Source of the DNA: Pomacea canaliculata
Lineage: Eukaryota; Mollusca; Gastropoda; Architaenioglossa; Ampullariidae
DNA length: 64,000 nt
NCBI RefSeq assembly: GCF_003073045.1
Contig: NC_037601.1
Location: 22,790,150-22,854,149 of the forward strand
Direction of reading: 5' to 3'
This document shows positions 1 through 10,038 of the stretch, in pieces (position 1 is the first letter of the stretch; each line of letters opens with the position of its first letter). The notes below the pieces were generated by a model that saw nothing but the letters and a program-made list of their open reading frames with translations, did no database searches and had not been told where the DNA came from. The position numbers and the translations under genes are program-made.

Positions 1-411
1 GGCGTGAAGAAAAAAAAAAAACAGATTTGTCAGGGTGTGTGCTGCTTGTGTTGTTCATCATTATTGTAGATGTTTCTAAGGGTAAAGACTGGCAGACGCC
101 ATCTACACTCCATCATAACGGACTTGCTGCTGTAGGAAGCTGGCAGGTGAAGGGCCTCACACCAGTTATCATCAAGTTTCCTTGGAGAAAAGAACTGGCA
201 GGTGGAGGTGATCACCAGAAGTGCCGACATCACAGGTGTGGAGGTGTGGCTGTGTCCACAAGGGGCGAGAACATTACGGGTATCTGCCGACATTACGGTG
301 TCTGCATGATGTGCCTACAAGATTGCACACAGGATTCCACCTGGGGGTGTAGGGGGGACTTGTACAGACCGGACCAGTAATCAGCAGAGGTTAGCACTGA
401 TTCGTGTACAG

Positions 412-471
412 TCTTTCTCTCCCTCTTTCTCTCCCTCTTTCTCTCCCTCTTTCTCTCCCTCTTTCTCTCCC

Positions 472-505
<34 letters not shown>

Positions 506-506
506 G
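412..506. repeat. CT-rich microsatellite
   Basis: A pyrimidine-only tract of repeated CTTTCTCTCC-like units that degrades into (CT)n at its right end. It lies at the tail side of the adjacent SINE-like sequence, so it may be that element's A-rich or simple tail seen on the other strand. Long open frames across it are low-complexity artefacts. Confidence 0.9.
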
Positions 507-650
507 ACTAGCGGGTCCAACTATACAGGTATGCGTTGTGCCCAGAGAAAAACTAGTGTGACAGAGACGAGATCCGAACCCACGCCCCACCAGCCTCACG
601 ATCTCGCCCACAGACGGTATATCGCTGCGCCACCGGGGACGCTCACCTCA
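507..650 (-). mobile_element. tRNA-derived SINE (fragment)
   Basis: Read on the minus strand, the stretch starts with GGTGGCGCAGCGATA, an A-box-like promoter. About 45 nt further on comes GGGTTCGGATCTC, a good B-box. This is the internal RNA polymerase III promoter layout of a tRNA gene, but the tRNA fold is not preserved and a non-tRNA body follows, ending at the CT/GA tract. That is the usual structure of a tRNA-derived SINE, not a working tRNA gene. Confidence 0.65.
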
Positions 651-2243
651 GAGCGGAATGTTGTGTTTGTTGTACCCGAGACTCGGGGGATCCCCCCACA
701 TGTTGTTGCTGCTGCTTGTGATGGCGGTAATGCCACCACCACACTCGTGAATGGCTCGTCTACACCTGCCGTGCTCTCCACAAGATTGGTTTCACATCCT
801 GGCCTGCTGCAACCTGCCGTGGCGCCGACTACAGACACAGCGCCGACATCAACAGCAGATGAGGAGAGCAGATGTGGTGTACATTGTACATTGTACAGCC
901 TGTAATAGCCAGTTACACGGACACTAAGTGTCTGTGTGTGTGTGTGTAAAGTAACATACAACATGTGTATGCAAGTTTTAGTCTTATCTTGAAATCTGTA
1001 AAAGCGTTAATTTAGACCATGGCTGTAAAACCTAGAATATTTTGCAGCTGTCTTATCGCTGTTTATCAGTCAGTTTGATGTGTGGGGTCCAGGGTGACAT
1101 CTCACCGTTTCTGGTGGAGCTGACAACTTGCAGGATGGCGGAGACCGCACCTACCTTATCTAACAAACGGGAGGGTGAGCAGCCACCCCACCCCTGCTGC
1201 CAGTGACTAGCGGCGAGAGGGTAGCTCACCCTCCCAGGACTACCCACCATCAGTGGAGTATGAGAATGGTGAAGGTACCAACTCCACAGCTTGACACTAA
1301 GACTGAGCAGCCTGCGGTATGGCAGACAGAGTAAACATCGTCTCTTGGTGTAAACACATTAACAGGGAGAAGTGCTCACTAGCAGGGAGGGTTGTGATGG
1401 GGGAATCGTCAGGTCGTCCACCAGCTTCCCTGTGACACTCTGAAGGTGCTCCTGTGGTGGGTGCATGGCACCTACAGACCCGGGGCGCAATTGTACGCTT
1501 GCATGAGTGCGGCACCTCAAAGGAATTTAGTCTGGGTGGAATGTGGTACTTGCACGGGGGGGAATGTGGCACTGATGGAGGAATGTATTGAGGGGAACAG
1601 ACACATGTGAGAAGTGAAAAGCTCTAGAAGTTCTATAAGAGTAGAAGCTCGGACTGTAAACTATAATCTTCCTTCACCGCATTTCTTTCATCTCGATTTG
1701 CCAGAATCTTGTCACAACTCTCACATTCTATCAGCTGTGTGTGTGTGTGTGTGTGTTGACTGCTGTAGCAACAGTGTAGCGAGGTCTGTCCCCCCATCCT
1801 GTCCAAATGTTGTTTTAAAATTGCTCAACACCCGAGTATCGGTATAACAAGTGTCTGATGACCATCACAGCTGTGTGTGCAGGTAGTGAGTGGGTGAGCC
1901 GACAGGTGTGGGGGTCACTAACCGCCAATGACCTCTCACAACGGCTCTCGGAAGAGCATCCAGCGAGACAGAACTACTGCGATCCCTTCTCTTGGTCACA
2001 CATGACCTCATCAAAGTTGAAGCTGACAGAACCATGTCTCAGAGTAAACAGAACTGATGTTGTCATGTGTAGCGAGTCCAGCAGCCACCTACATTCACAC
2101 AATGTGCTACACATGTCGCGCGAGGCAAAAAGCAATGATGATGACGATGATGAGAGAGAGAAAGGAAGAGTGGGTGCGAAGGAAGAAGGGGGCTACAGAC
2201 CAGACAAGATAAAGAAAGGGGTGGAAGAGCCTGATGCCCTTAC
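651..2243. other. Intergenic DNA, no gene recognised
   Basis: I see no splice-bounded coding exon, RNA gene or mobile element that I can name. A short (GT)n run lies near 1735-1756. Open frames are short and lack coding character. A GATGAT/GAGAGA-rich patch sits at about 2137-2165. Confidence 0.5.
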
Positions 2244-2590
2244 CTTGGCTCGGCGGGTTGAAAGTCGTATTTTTCGCGGTGCATGTTGGCTGCCGGAAGT
2301 CGCTGTTGTCCTGCCGCAGGCGAGCGACGTCCACCACACCACCGACGGAGCGCAACTTCTCCTTATACTCCGAGTACAGCAGCCTGCACCCCTCCCGCCC
2401 GCTGCCCCCTTCCCCAGCACAGGTACTTCACGTGCGCGTGACGGAGGGAGTCTGGCATCCACAGCACATCACCGACACTGCAGCCGCTGCCGCCGCCGTG
2501 CAAAGCTAAGGGACACAACTCGTGCCGGAAACCACGTGCGGCCTCGCGGAACTCCGTCCGGTCCACGGGGTTTGGCCGTCGCACCACTCA
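2244..2590 (-). other. Possible unidentified coding exon (frame broken)
   Basis: A GC-rich block with coding-like character on the minus strand. One frame, about 2590 to 2410, reads DRTEFREAARGFRHELC and SVGDVLWMPDSLRHAHV. A second frame continues with LLYSEYKEKLRSVGG and DVARLRQDNSDFRQ. The block ends at a good splice donor (CCAAG|GTAAGG, exon end 2244). The two frames meet at a G-rich run near 2400-2420, so either an indel breaks the exon or a very short intron lies there. I do not recognise the protein family. Confidence 0.3.
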
Positions 2591-2723
2591 CTGGAGGGTG
2601 TGTACTACACAAGCAGTCAAGCGGCTCACAAATTAACATTGGTAATTAGCATTTACTCTCGCTTATCTCACTCACCAAACTTCTAAAGGACTTGAGGAAT
2701 GTTTGAGAGGCAGCCTAGGCTGC

Positions 2724-2900
2724 GTGTGTGTGTGTGTGTGTCTGTCTGTGTCTCTGTGTGAGAGTGTGTGTGTGTGTCTGTGTGAGTGTGTGTGTGTATG
2801 TTTGTCTGTCTGTGTGAGAGTGCGTGTGAGTGTGTGTCTGTGTGAGTGTGTGTGTCTGTCTGTGTGAGTGTGTGTGTGAGTGTGTCTGTGAGTGTGTGTG
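2724..2900. repeat. (GT)n-rich microsatellite
   Basis: About 175 nt of GT repeats interrupted by TCTG, GAGA and similar units. The histidine/threonine-rich minus-strand open frame here is a by-product of the repeat. Confidence 0.9.
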
Positions 2901-3087
2901 TTCTTCATGGCATTCCTGTACAGATGATAAGCCGTCTGCTAACAGAATAGCGAGGTGCGCACACTGAGCACACGGGGCGCGCGCTACACCGCAGTCTCGC
3001 CCTCACCCCCCAGACTCCACTCAAGATGCCGCCTGTGGCCTCGGCATCCGGCAGACGAGCGGCGCTGCACAGCTCGGCACATCTCAC

Positions 3088-3175
3088 CGGAACCAGATGT
3101 TGTCCTGCTGCCGCAGCTCAAATGTCAGGCCAAGACGCATTTCCTTGCCACGGACCACTGACTGTGGGCTTTTTG
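3088..3175 (-). other. Possible unidentified coding exon upstream of the 2.2-kb block
   Basis: On the minus strand an open frame reads KEMRLGLTFELRQQDNIWFR and ends exactly at a strong donor (TTCCG|GTGAGA). It lies on the same strand as, and upstream of, the candidate exon at 2244-2590, so both could belong to one gene. The acceptor is unclear. Local duplications (two copies of a TGGTCCGTG-containing segment at 3155-3210) cut confidence. Family not recognised. Confidence 0.25.
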
Positions 3176-3635
3176 CCACTTCCCTTACACGGACCATTGA
3201 CTATGGAGAGTTTAGTTGCACTTGTTTACATGTTTACTTTTTGAATTAACGCACGGTGTTGACACGACATCTGACGTGTGCTGTGCTGGCAGACATGCAG
3301 ATAAAGACGAGCCCCGGGGCTTGACCAAGGAGTAAGTGCATGTCCGAGGTAGGGTAGGAGTGTGAGGTAGGGCTACCCCACCACCAGCAACACGCGTTCG
3401 ACAGCGCTGGTGGCTCTCAAACTCTCCAACGAGTTGGTTAGACGGCAACCTCATACCCGGGGTAGCCTACAGGGTGGAGATGGAGAATGAAAAAATGAAA
3501 AAACATGCTCATACGGTGGCTTAATGTACAGCACTCCAGGGAAGTCCGGAGGTTGATGGCGCAGACAGATGAGGGACTCCGCTTTGCTTACTTTGGCTCT
3601 CCCCAGTCTGTTGCTGGCACTTTGTTATCGTTCTT
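3176..3635. other. Intergenic DNA, nothing recognised
   Basis: No coding exon, RNA gene or named repeat visible apart from short local duplications at its left edge. Confidence 0.5.
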
Positions 3636-3639
3636 TGAT

Positions 3640-3868
3640 TCCCCCATCCCCAGGTAAGGAGTGGAGGGTAAGAAGCAGTAGTCCCAGGACCTTAAGGGGG
3701 TAGGCGAATGAGGATCCTACACATCTCTTCTCTTTGGCAGTTTTACCTTCCCCACCCCTCTACTGAGTCGGGTGTTCACTCTACAGTCGGAACAAGATTG
3801 CTGTGACACACGGGTATCAAACGAGAAAATGTTAGCCTGGCATTGGGATATCACTGCTCTAACTAGTA
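3640..3868 (-). mobile_element. tRNA-derived SINE
   Basis: On the minus strand the head reads GTTAGAGCAGTGATATCCC (A-box region), followed about 30 nt later by CGTTTGATACCCGTG (degenerate B-box). A body of about 160 nt then runs to a C-rich end near 3640. It resembles the SINE at 45.9 kb in layout and in parts of the body (CTGAGTAG- and GGTTAAGG-like pieces). Confidence 0.55.
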
Positions 3869-4617
3869 TTTTCTCTCATCCATCCTGATACTGGCATCAC
3901 ATCGCAAGACTAAGGAGTGAGCAGCACATCAGCTGTATCATCAGTTACCTTGAAATTCCACCCTTCCTCTTCCTCCCCCTCACCCTAACACACTCCGGGT
4001 AGAGGATCATTGAGTTTGCTTCACGTGACAGGACGGGTGGCCTCCGCTGCCTCACTGTCTGGTAGTCAAAGGACACTTGGGTGCTAGGGCTACAGTCACG
4101 TGATTATTTTTACTGTGTTTTTTAAGCTCAGACACTCGGGTGACAAAGATGTGTGGTCAAGAAAGCTGAGCTGCTTGAGTCTCCTGGAAGCTCGGCATCG
4201 TCACAAGCGACTCCGATAATTAGAAAGAAACCTGTTTCCCAGTCAGCCGTTGCTGGCACACGTCACGAGTTCTGCAGGGTGGTTTACTGTACCTACTGAC
4301 AGGACACAGCACTTGCCGGACATACTCACCAACAGCTGTTTGCTTGGCTGCCAGACACACGTGACAAGAACTGTCCTCAGCCCCACTGTCGGCATGCAAG
4401 CCACTCCAGACACACGTCAGCACGGGAGGGAGGGAGGGCCTGTGTCAGCGTCTGCACGTGCGTGTTGTTGACAGTTACATCAAGAAACCAAATGTCTTGT
4501 CATCAGCGGAAACAGGAAAATAATTGATGTCGCTCGCGTACGAGTGTCTGTCTGGGTGAGATGTGTAATGATGTTGATAGTGTTGCTGATGATCACAACG
4601 ACCACCTCTCGCAGACA
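3869..4617. other. Intergenic DNA, nothing recognised
   Basis: No supported gene. Several CACGTG palindromes occur here and in the neighbouring kilobases, but there is no gene start to attach them to. Confidence 0.45.
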
Positions 4618-4712
4618 TGGTCAGGGTGTGTCAGGGTGCGTGAGGGTATGTCAAGGTATGTCAGGGTGTGTCAGGGTATGTAAGGGTATGTCAGGGTGTG
4701 TCAGGGTATACC
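4618..4712. repeat. 10-bp tandem repeat (TCAGGGTGTG type)
   Basis: About nine degenerate copies of a 10-bp unit, GTCAGGGTGT/GTCAGGGTAT. The unit looks slightly telomere-like but has neither the length nor the regularity of a telomeric array. Confidence 0.8.
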
Positions 4713-5045
4713 CAGGATGCTTGGCACCACCAACAATGTTCTATCCTTAAAACTGCACTGAATTCAGTTTGGTGCTACTGCTATTTCTAGGCAGACCCTG
4801 TAAATACTTGTCTGGCACTTGTCCTGCACTTGTCCTGCAAGTGCGTCCCTCTTCCACTTCATCCACGGCCCTAGCAGGCCCACGTGATTACTTGAACAAC
4901 GTTGATGTGAAAATGGCCGCGGTTACGTGCCATCCACGTAATATTCACGTAACACTCACGTATTCGCCTTGTGATGACCACGCATTTAACAGAGTTACAG
5001 CCTAAGTCCCCGTGTACACACCCTCTCTACACGAACTGAACACGT

Positions 5046-5335
5046 CTGTTTGCGTGTTTGTGTGTTCGTTCGTGTTTTGGTGTTTATGTGTGTGTGTTAT
5101 TGTGTGTGTGTTTGTGTGTGTGTGTGTGCGTTATTGTATGTGTGTGAGTGTGTGTGTGTGTTTGTGTGTTTGTGTGTGTGTGTTTGTGTGTGTGTGTTTG
5201 TGTGTGTGTGTTATTGTGTGTGTATGTTTGTGTGTGTGTGTTTGTGTGTTTGTGTGTTTGTGTATATGTGTGTGTGTGTGTGTGTTAATGTGTGTGTTAT
5301 TGTGTGTGTCTTTGTGTGTATATATGTGCGTGTGT
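5046..5335. repeat. (GT)n-rich microsatellite
   Basis: About 290 nt of TG repeats broken by TT, TA and TTAT units. A complementary CA-rich tract lies about 280 nt downstream. Cys/Val-rich open frames here are artefacts. Confidence 0.92.
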
Positions 5336-5611
5336 TGTCTAAAGACCGGCCTGTAAGCAAATAAACAAGGCAGCAGGTGGACGTGGAGTCGATGAGGTTG
5401 CTGTTGGCAGTGCAAGCTGTTACTGTGTCAACAAGCGGCTGGAGGATGGAGGTCTCAATATTCCACGTGTGTCCGCCTCGCTGCCACCTGACAGTCCACA
5501 CCTGCACGACTACAATACCTGCTTCATCGTTAATCGCACACTGGTCACGAGCTCTCTATACATTCCACTCAAATCACCTTTGTGTACTAACTAGACACGT
5601 TTTATATAGCA

Positions 5612-5814
5612 GTTGTATACACACATACACACACACATACACACATACACACACATATACACACACATACACACATACACACACATACACATACACACAC
5701 ACACATATATACACACATACACACACATACACGTACACACACACACACATACATACACATACACATACACACACACACATACACATACACACACACACAT
5801 ATACACACATACAC

Positions 5815-5849
<35 letters not shown>

Positions 5850-5856
5850 TACACAC
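5612..5856. repeat. (CA)n / ACATAC-rich microsatellite
   Basis: About 245 nt of CA repeats with interspersed ACATAC and ATAT units. Its strand sense is opposite to the GT tract at 5046-5335. His/Thr-rich frames here are artefacts. Confidence 0.92.
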
Positions 5857-6889
5857 GTGTGTTGTGATGTCTGTACACGTGTTGTCGTTGTTGTGTGTGT
5901 CATCTCCTCTCCAAGTTCTCTTGATATCACAATGTTGAGACTGAGGACAGTCTTGAAGCCATTGTCCTGTCAAAACTCAGCCTCCACTCAGGACAAGTCT
6001 CAGTTGCCTGGCAACACATGAGTGTGTGAGGAATGTATTTTATTTCTCTGTGACTGTTGTGTTTTTACTTGCTCAAATGTGTTGGGAGGATCAAAGTGAT
6101 GGCGGCAAAGCATTGCAGACACTGGGACCAGAGGAAAACAAGAAACATGGAACAGACTACTCCTGACACGACACACATGCAGGAGGCTGGAATGAACAGA
6201 TGGGGGACTGACTGGGAGGATACGGTGTTCATACCTGTGACAGACTTGTAGTCAATGTGGGGAGGGACAGGCAACCGAACTGGTTAGTCATGAGCTGTCA
6301 CAAACTGCTACACTGGTGTAGTCCTGCCTGACATCTTGTGTTCGCCAACAGGGGCACCACCACCACAGTGAACCCCACACGACTCACACACACCCTCCCT
6401 GTCCCTCTCTCTCCCTCCCTGTCCCTCCCTCCCTCTCTCACAGGATACGCCCTTAACTTATATCATTTTTAGCCACATTTGAGCTGTGTAATAGTTTCCT
6501 GAGCTCAATGTTGTCATTTCTCTTAAAACGATCACATGTCACGTGTCCTTGTGCAGTATATTCAGGATGGTGATGGCTGCTGGCACCAAGGCCCTGTGGT
6601 CGGCAGTTATTCACACAATGGAGCGCCTGCCTGAGGGCAACAGATGAAAGTTAGGATGGAGAGAGTGTGACTGGTCTGAGGTGATATTATATGTCATCTT
6701 TCTGACCACCTGAAGGCACAAGTCAGCTGACAGCTGTGATGTCAATAATTGTATTTACTGGTGGATGACTGCCCACCTTGCTTGTCTTTGACATGGAGGT
6801 GACCACGCGAGGCGGCGATATTCCTAATTTGGTGAGATACAACAAACCATAAATATCATCTGCCAGTAGTCCCACACATGTACTCACAC
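5857..6889. other. Intergenic DNA with a dispersed-repeat segment
   Basis: No gene recognised. The segment about 6085-6245 is similar to about 15,955-16,110: both have GTGATGGCGGC, a CAGACA-CAGAG stretch, ACATGC-GGAGG and TGACTGGG-GGATA in the same order, so it is a degenerate interspersed repeat. A start codon at about 6793 followed by 13 codons and a donor-like GTGAGA is too short to call an exon. Confidence 0.5.
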
Positions 6890-6968
6890 CCCACCACCAC
6901 CACCACCACCTACACCACCACCACCTACACCACCACCACCACCACCACCTACACCACCACCACCACCA
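6890..6968. repeat. (ACC)n microsatellite
   Basis: Runs of CACCAC interrupted by CTACAC, about 80 nt. Confidence 0.9.
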
Positions 6969-8475
6969 GTGCCCAAGTCTGACATCTACTCAATATTTGT
7001 GCTCCAAGGACTTGTCTCCAATCTTTATTGCTTGTCCTTGTGCGTGTCGCGACCAACACCGTTGGGGAAACAAAGGAATGTGCTAAAAGTCTCCATGCAG
7101 ACATTTGTCAGATACCAGCAGGCAGGGAGCTGCCAGTGACACCCGCTGTAGTCACTGTCCGAGGAGAAAGTAGTTGGTACAGTCGATGTTGTTATCTATC
7201 AGCCAGAACATCAGCAAAATATCTTCAACATCTTTTCCTTTAGTTTGTAGATTTTCTATTCTAGTTTTAACAGCTGTGTTCTCGAATTTCTCCTCTTGTG
7301 CAAAAATGATTTTCTTCTTCCCAAAGCCCGGTGTGCACGATGGTCAGGGTGACGTCACCAGGGAGACTAGTCGCCATGGCGATATTTTATTGTAGTGTGT
7401 GTGTGCATGTGTGCTTATGTATTTGTATGTGTGTCTGTGTTTGTGGAGATGTGTGTGTGGTGGGGTGTGCAGACCTACTTGCATGCCTGTAATGTGATGA
7501 CGACAGCGGTGACAGGTAACACTACTCAGGTGTTTTGCTTACAGCCACCCAGGCTCCAACTCACACAAACATCAAACAAGTTCCCGACCAGGGTAGCCAG
7601 TGAATGGGTGTGTTTGCCATGGGTGGGGAGCTTGCAACTGCCTTCTCATGAGGTCATTAATTATGTGTCAGTCATTAAATATGTGTCACTCTAAGCCACG
7701 TGGGCGTGTCAATACACTTTCCTCCCTGCACACCTGTGAAGGTCGCCAGCTGGTGTCACACCTACAAATATCAGGTACATGACTTTTACCTTTGTCCACG
7801 TCTGTGCTTAAAGTGCACATGTAGCTTTCAGACCACACGGCACATGGCGGTCACTTCGGGCAAGGAACACATGAGTGGCACAGCAGTGGCATCAACAGTC
7901 GAGAAATTCATCGAGCAGTCGCACACACACACACACAAACACAAACACACAGACAGACCCACAAACAAAGCAAAGATTGCTCGTCAACAATGGTCCTCAA
8001 TTGGCGGAGAAAGGTAGAGACACAAACTAACAATTAGGAAGACATGAAGGGAACAGAAGCCCACATCAGCAGAAGACACAAAGATGGACACAAAAACCAA
8101 GAGACGGAGGATAGTCAGCCAACTATTCAGTCTTTCCTCTTGTTTTGAAGTAAAATTATCATTTCGTAGTCTGCAGTGCTCTACACCAGTGGAACACAAC
8201 AATTTGCTAGTTTGCTATTGAAAATATAAAATAATACTTTGATATCATGTAGAACTCTCTCTTTCAGACACACCTTGAAATAGCAAACTTTTGTTGGATT
8301 TTGTAGGGACCTCAGCGTGGCGAATCACCATGGGTACAAATGATATCAGATGCACGTTAGGTTTTCTGTAATGAAACAGTTTGACATCGAGTGCTGGGTG
8401 TGACAGGGTCAACTGGGTACATCGGTCGTCACGCCTTTCCTCGGGTAGCATTCAGTGATCTGGGTACCTCACCAC
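6969..8475. other. Intergenic DNA, nothing recognised
   Basis: Short GT and CA runs near 7395-7460 and 7920-7960. No splice-bounded coding exon or RNA gene that I can support. Confidence 0.45.
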
Positions 8476-8494
8476 ACACCTCGGTACCTTCAAC

Positions 8495-8795
8495 TGTAAA
8501 CTGTATGTTGTACACCTCAGTCCATTGTATTCTGTACACCTCCGTCCATTCAACTGTAAACTGTATTCTGTACACCTCCGTCCATTCAACTGTAAACTGT
8601 ATTTTGTACACCTCAGTAAACTGTATGTTGTACACCTCGGTACATTCAACTGTAAACTGTATGTTGTACACCTCGGTACATTGTATTCTGTACACCTTGG
8701 TACATTCAACTGTAAACTGTATTTTGTACACCTCAGTACATTGTATTCTGTACACCTCAGTCCATTCAACTGTAAACTGTATGTTGTACTCACTT
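8495..8795. repeat. Higher-order 24/36-bp minisatellite
   Basis: The array alternates 36-bp units (a 12-bp TCAACTGTAAAC block plus a 24-bp TGTAxxxTGTACACCTC-type block) with lone 24-bp blocks. All unit lengths are multiples of three, so several frames on both strands stay open across it. None of these frames is likely to be a gene. The array ends just before about 8800. Confidence 0.9.
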
Positions 8796-9175
8796 TCAGA
8801 TGACACCCGCCACTAACTCGGTTCACGTTCACACCTTCACAATGTTGAGGACCTTCACTCTGTGTGAAGTACACTCACTACAGTCTTACCTGTGACTGTA
8901 CTCATGCATCGCCTCACCTGACTGTTGTAATTACAACATTGACTACAATATTTCGCTAAAATCTCACAACCAAGTAACCTTGTTTACATTCTACAGTGAC
9001 AAATGATGTGAGCGCCATTTTGGTAGGAGCAGGACTGGAAAGAAAGACAGGGTCTACAGTAAAGATGGAAGAAAAGTGGTCAGACAGCATGTTAATAAAT
9101 TAGTAAACACTGGATGTTTGAGGACCAGGTCCAGTCCCTGCTCGTGTGCTCATCCACCGTGGCTCGGGGTTGATC

Positions 9176-9358
9176 CCTGTCTCTGTCCCTGTCTCTGTCC
9201 CTGTCTCTGTCCCTGTCTCTGTCCCTGTCTCTGTCCCTGTCTCTGTCCCTGTCTCTGTCCCTGTCTTGTCCCTGTCTCTGTCCCTGTCTCTGTCTGTCTC
9301 TGTCCCTGTCTCTGTCCCTGTCTCTGTCCCTGTCTCTGTCCCTGTCTCTGTCCCTGTC
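9176..9358. repeat. 12-bp minisatellite (CTCTGTCCCTGT)n
   Basis: About 15 nearly perfect copies of a 12-bp unit, with one shortened unit near 9265 and another near 9293. The period keeps frames open and gives VPVS, CLCP and DRDR pseudo-peptides, which I reject as genes. Confidence 0.93.
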
Positions 9359-9551
9359 GTCGGTGGTGGGCAGAGCCTCTGGAGAGACCACCGAGGGCAG
9401 GTGGAGACCACGTTGAAGGTGACATCGATCTGCAGGGGACGAGGAGGGAGGCCAAGCTGCGGTGTCGCCCAGTGCTAACAAATTATGATAGAAGGCTGCA
9501 GACCGCAAGATGACAGCTTGAGTTCGCACAGGGAGGATAACAGCTTACCGT

Positions 9552-9806
9552 GTGTCGACCAAGTTGGTGGGAGGGAAGCATGAGTTTCTCAAGATGCCAA
9601 ATACTTCCATCGATCAGGTGGAACACGCGCTGAAGTCTCACCTCTCGTCGCATGCAGGTCCTGTGTCCAGTCCGGTCAGGCGACACCAGCGGCTGGCAGA
9701 CACCAGTCTCATGGGGACTTCATTTACAAAGCAAAATAAAGGAAAAGAAAACCTTCCGCTGAGTGCTGACGACAAAGATATTCTGCCGAGCAAGTCAACA
9801 GTCTAG
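9552..9806 (+). other. Unassigned 84-codon open frame, possibly a terminal exon
   Basis: An open frame with ordinary amino-acid composition (for example KLVGGKHEFLKMPNTSIDQ and a Lys-rich end NKGKENLPLSADDKDILPS), ending in TAG. The first ATG is internal, at 9594; the upstream part starts at a GTG, so this is not a complete gene as it stands. It could be the last exon of an unseen gene or chance. No domain recognised. Confidence 0.2.
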
Positions 9807-9837
9807 CGGAGCATCCTCGTCTGAAGCTGTTGGGGAT

Positions 9838-10038
9838 AAGTACATGGTACACCCGTTACTTGATGTTGTGACTAGTACATGTACACCCGGTACGTGATGT
9901 TGTGATAAGTACAGAGTACACCCGTTACTTGATGTTGTGACTAGTACATGGTACACCCGTTACTTGATGTTGTGACTATTCATAGTATAATCCTTACTTG
10001 ATGTTGTGACAAGTACATTGTACACCCGTTACTTGTTG
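9838..10038. repeat. ~35-bp minisatellite
   Basis: About five and a half copies of a roughly 35-bp unit containing AGTACATGGTACACCCGTTA followed by CTTGATGTTGTGACT. The fifth copy is the most diverged. Confidence 0.9.

Noticed and set aside
560-650. Functional tRNA gene on the minus strand
   Set aside because: A and B boxes are present but the cloverleaf arms do not pair; it continues into a SINE-like body.
2955-3454. Short plus- and minus-strand frames around 3 kb
   Set aside because: Apart from the donor-bounded segment at 3,088-3,175, they have no exon boundaries or protein-like character.
4618-4712. Interstitial telomere repeat
   Set aside because: The 10-bp TCAGGGTGTG-type unit is not TTAGGG and is short and degenerate.
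5012-5415. Long Cys/Val- and His/Thr-rich open frames over the GT and CA tracts
   Set aside because: They follow directly from dinucleotide repeats, occur on both strands, and have no splice or domain context.
8495-8795. CRISPR-like array of 36-bp repeats
   Set aside because: There are no unique spacers; units are head-to-tail tandem repeats, and the DNA is from an animal.
8391-8874. Four overlapping open frames of 90-140 codons
   Set aside because: The 24/36-bp tandem units are multiples of three and keep frames open; the peptides are pure repeat.
9076-9529. Open frames encoding VPVS, CLCP and DRDR repeats
   Set aside because: Product of the 12-bp minisatellite; open in several frames on both strands.
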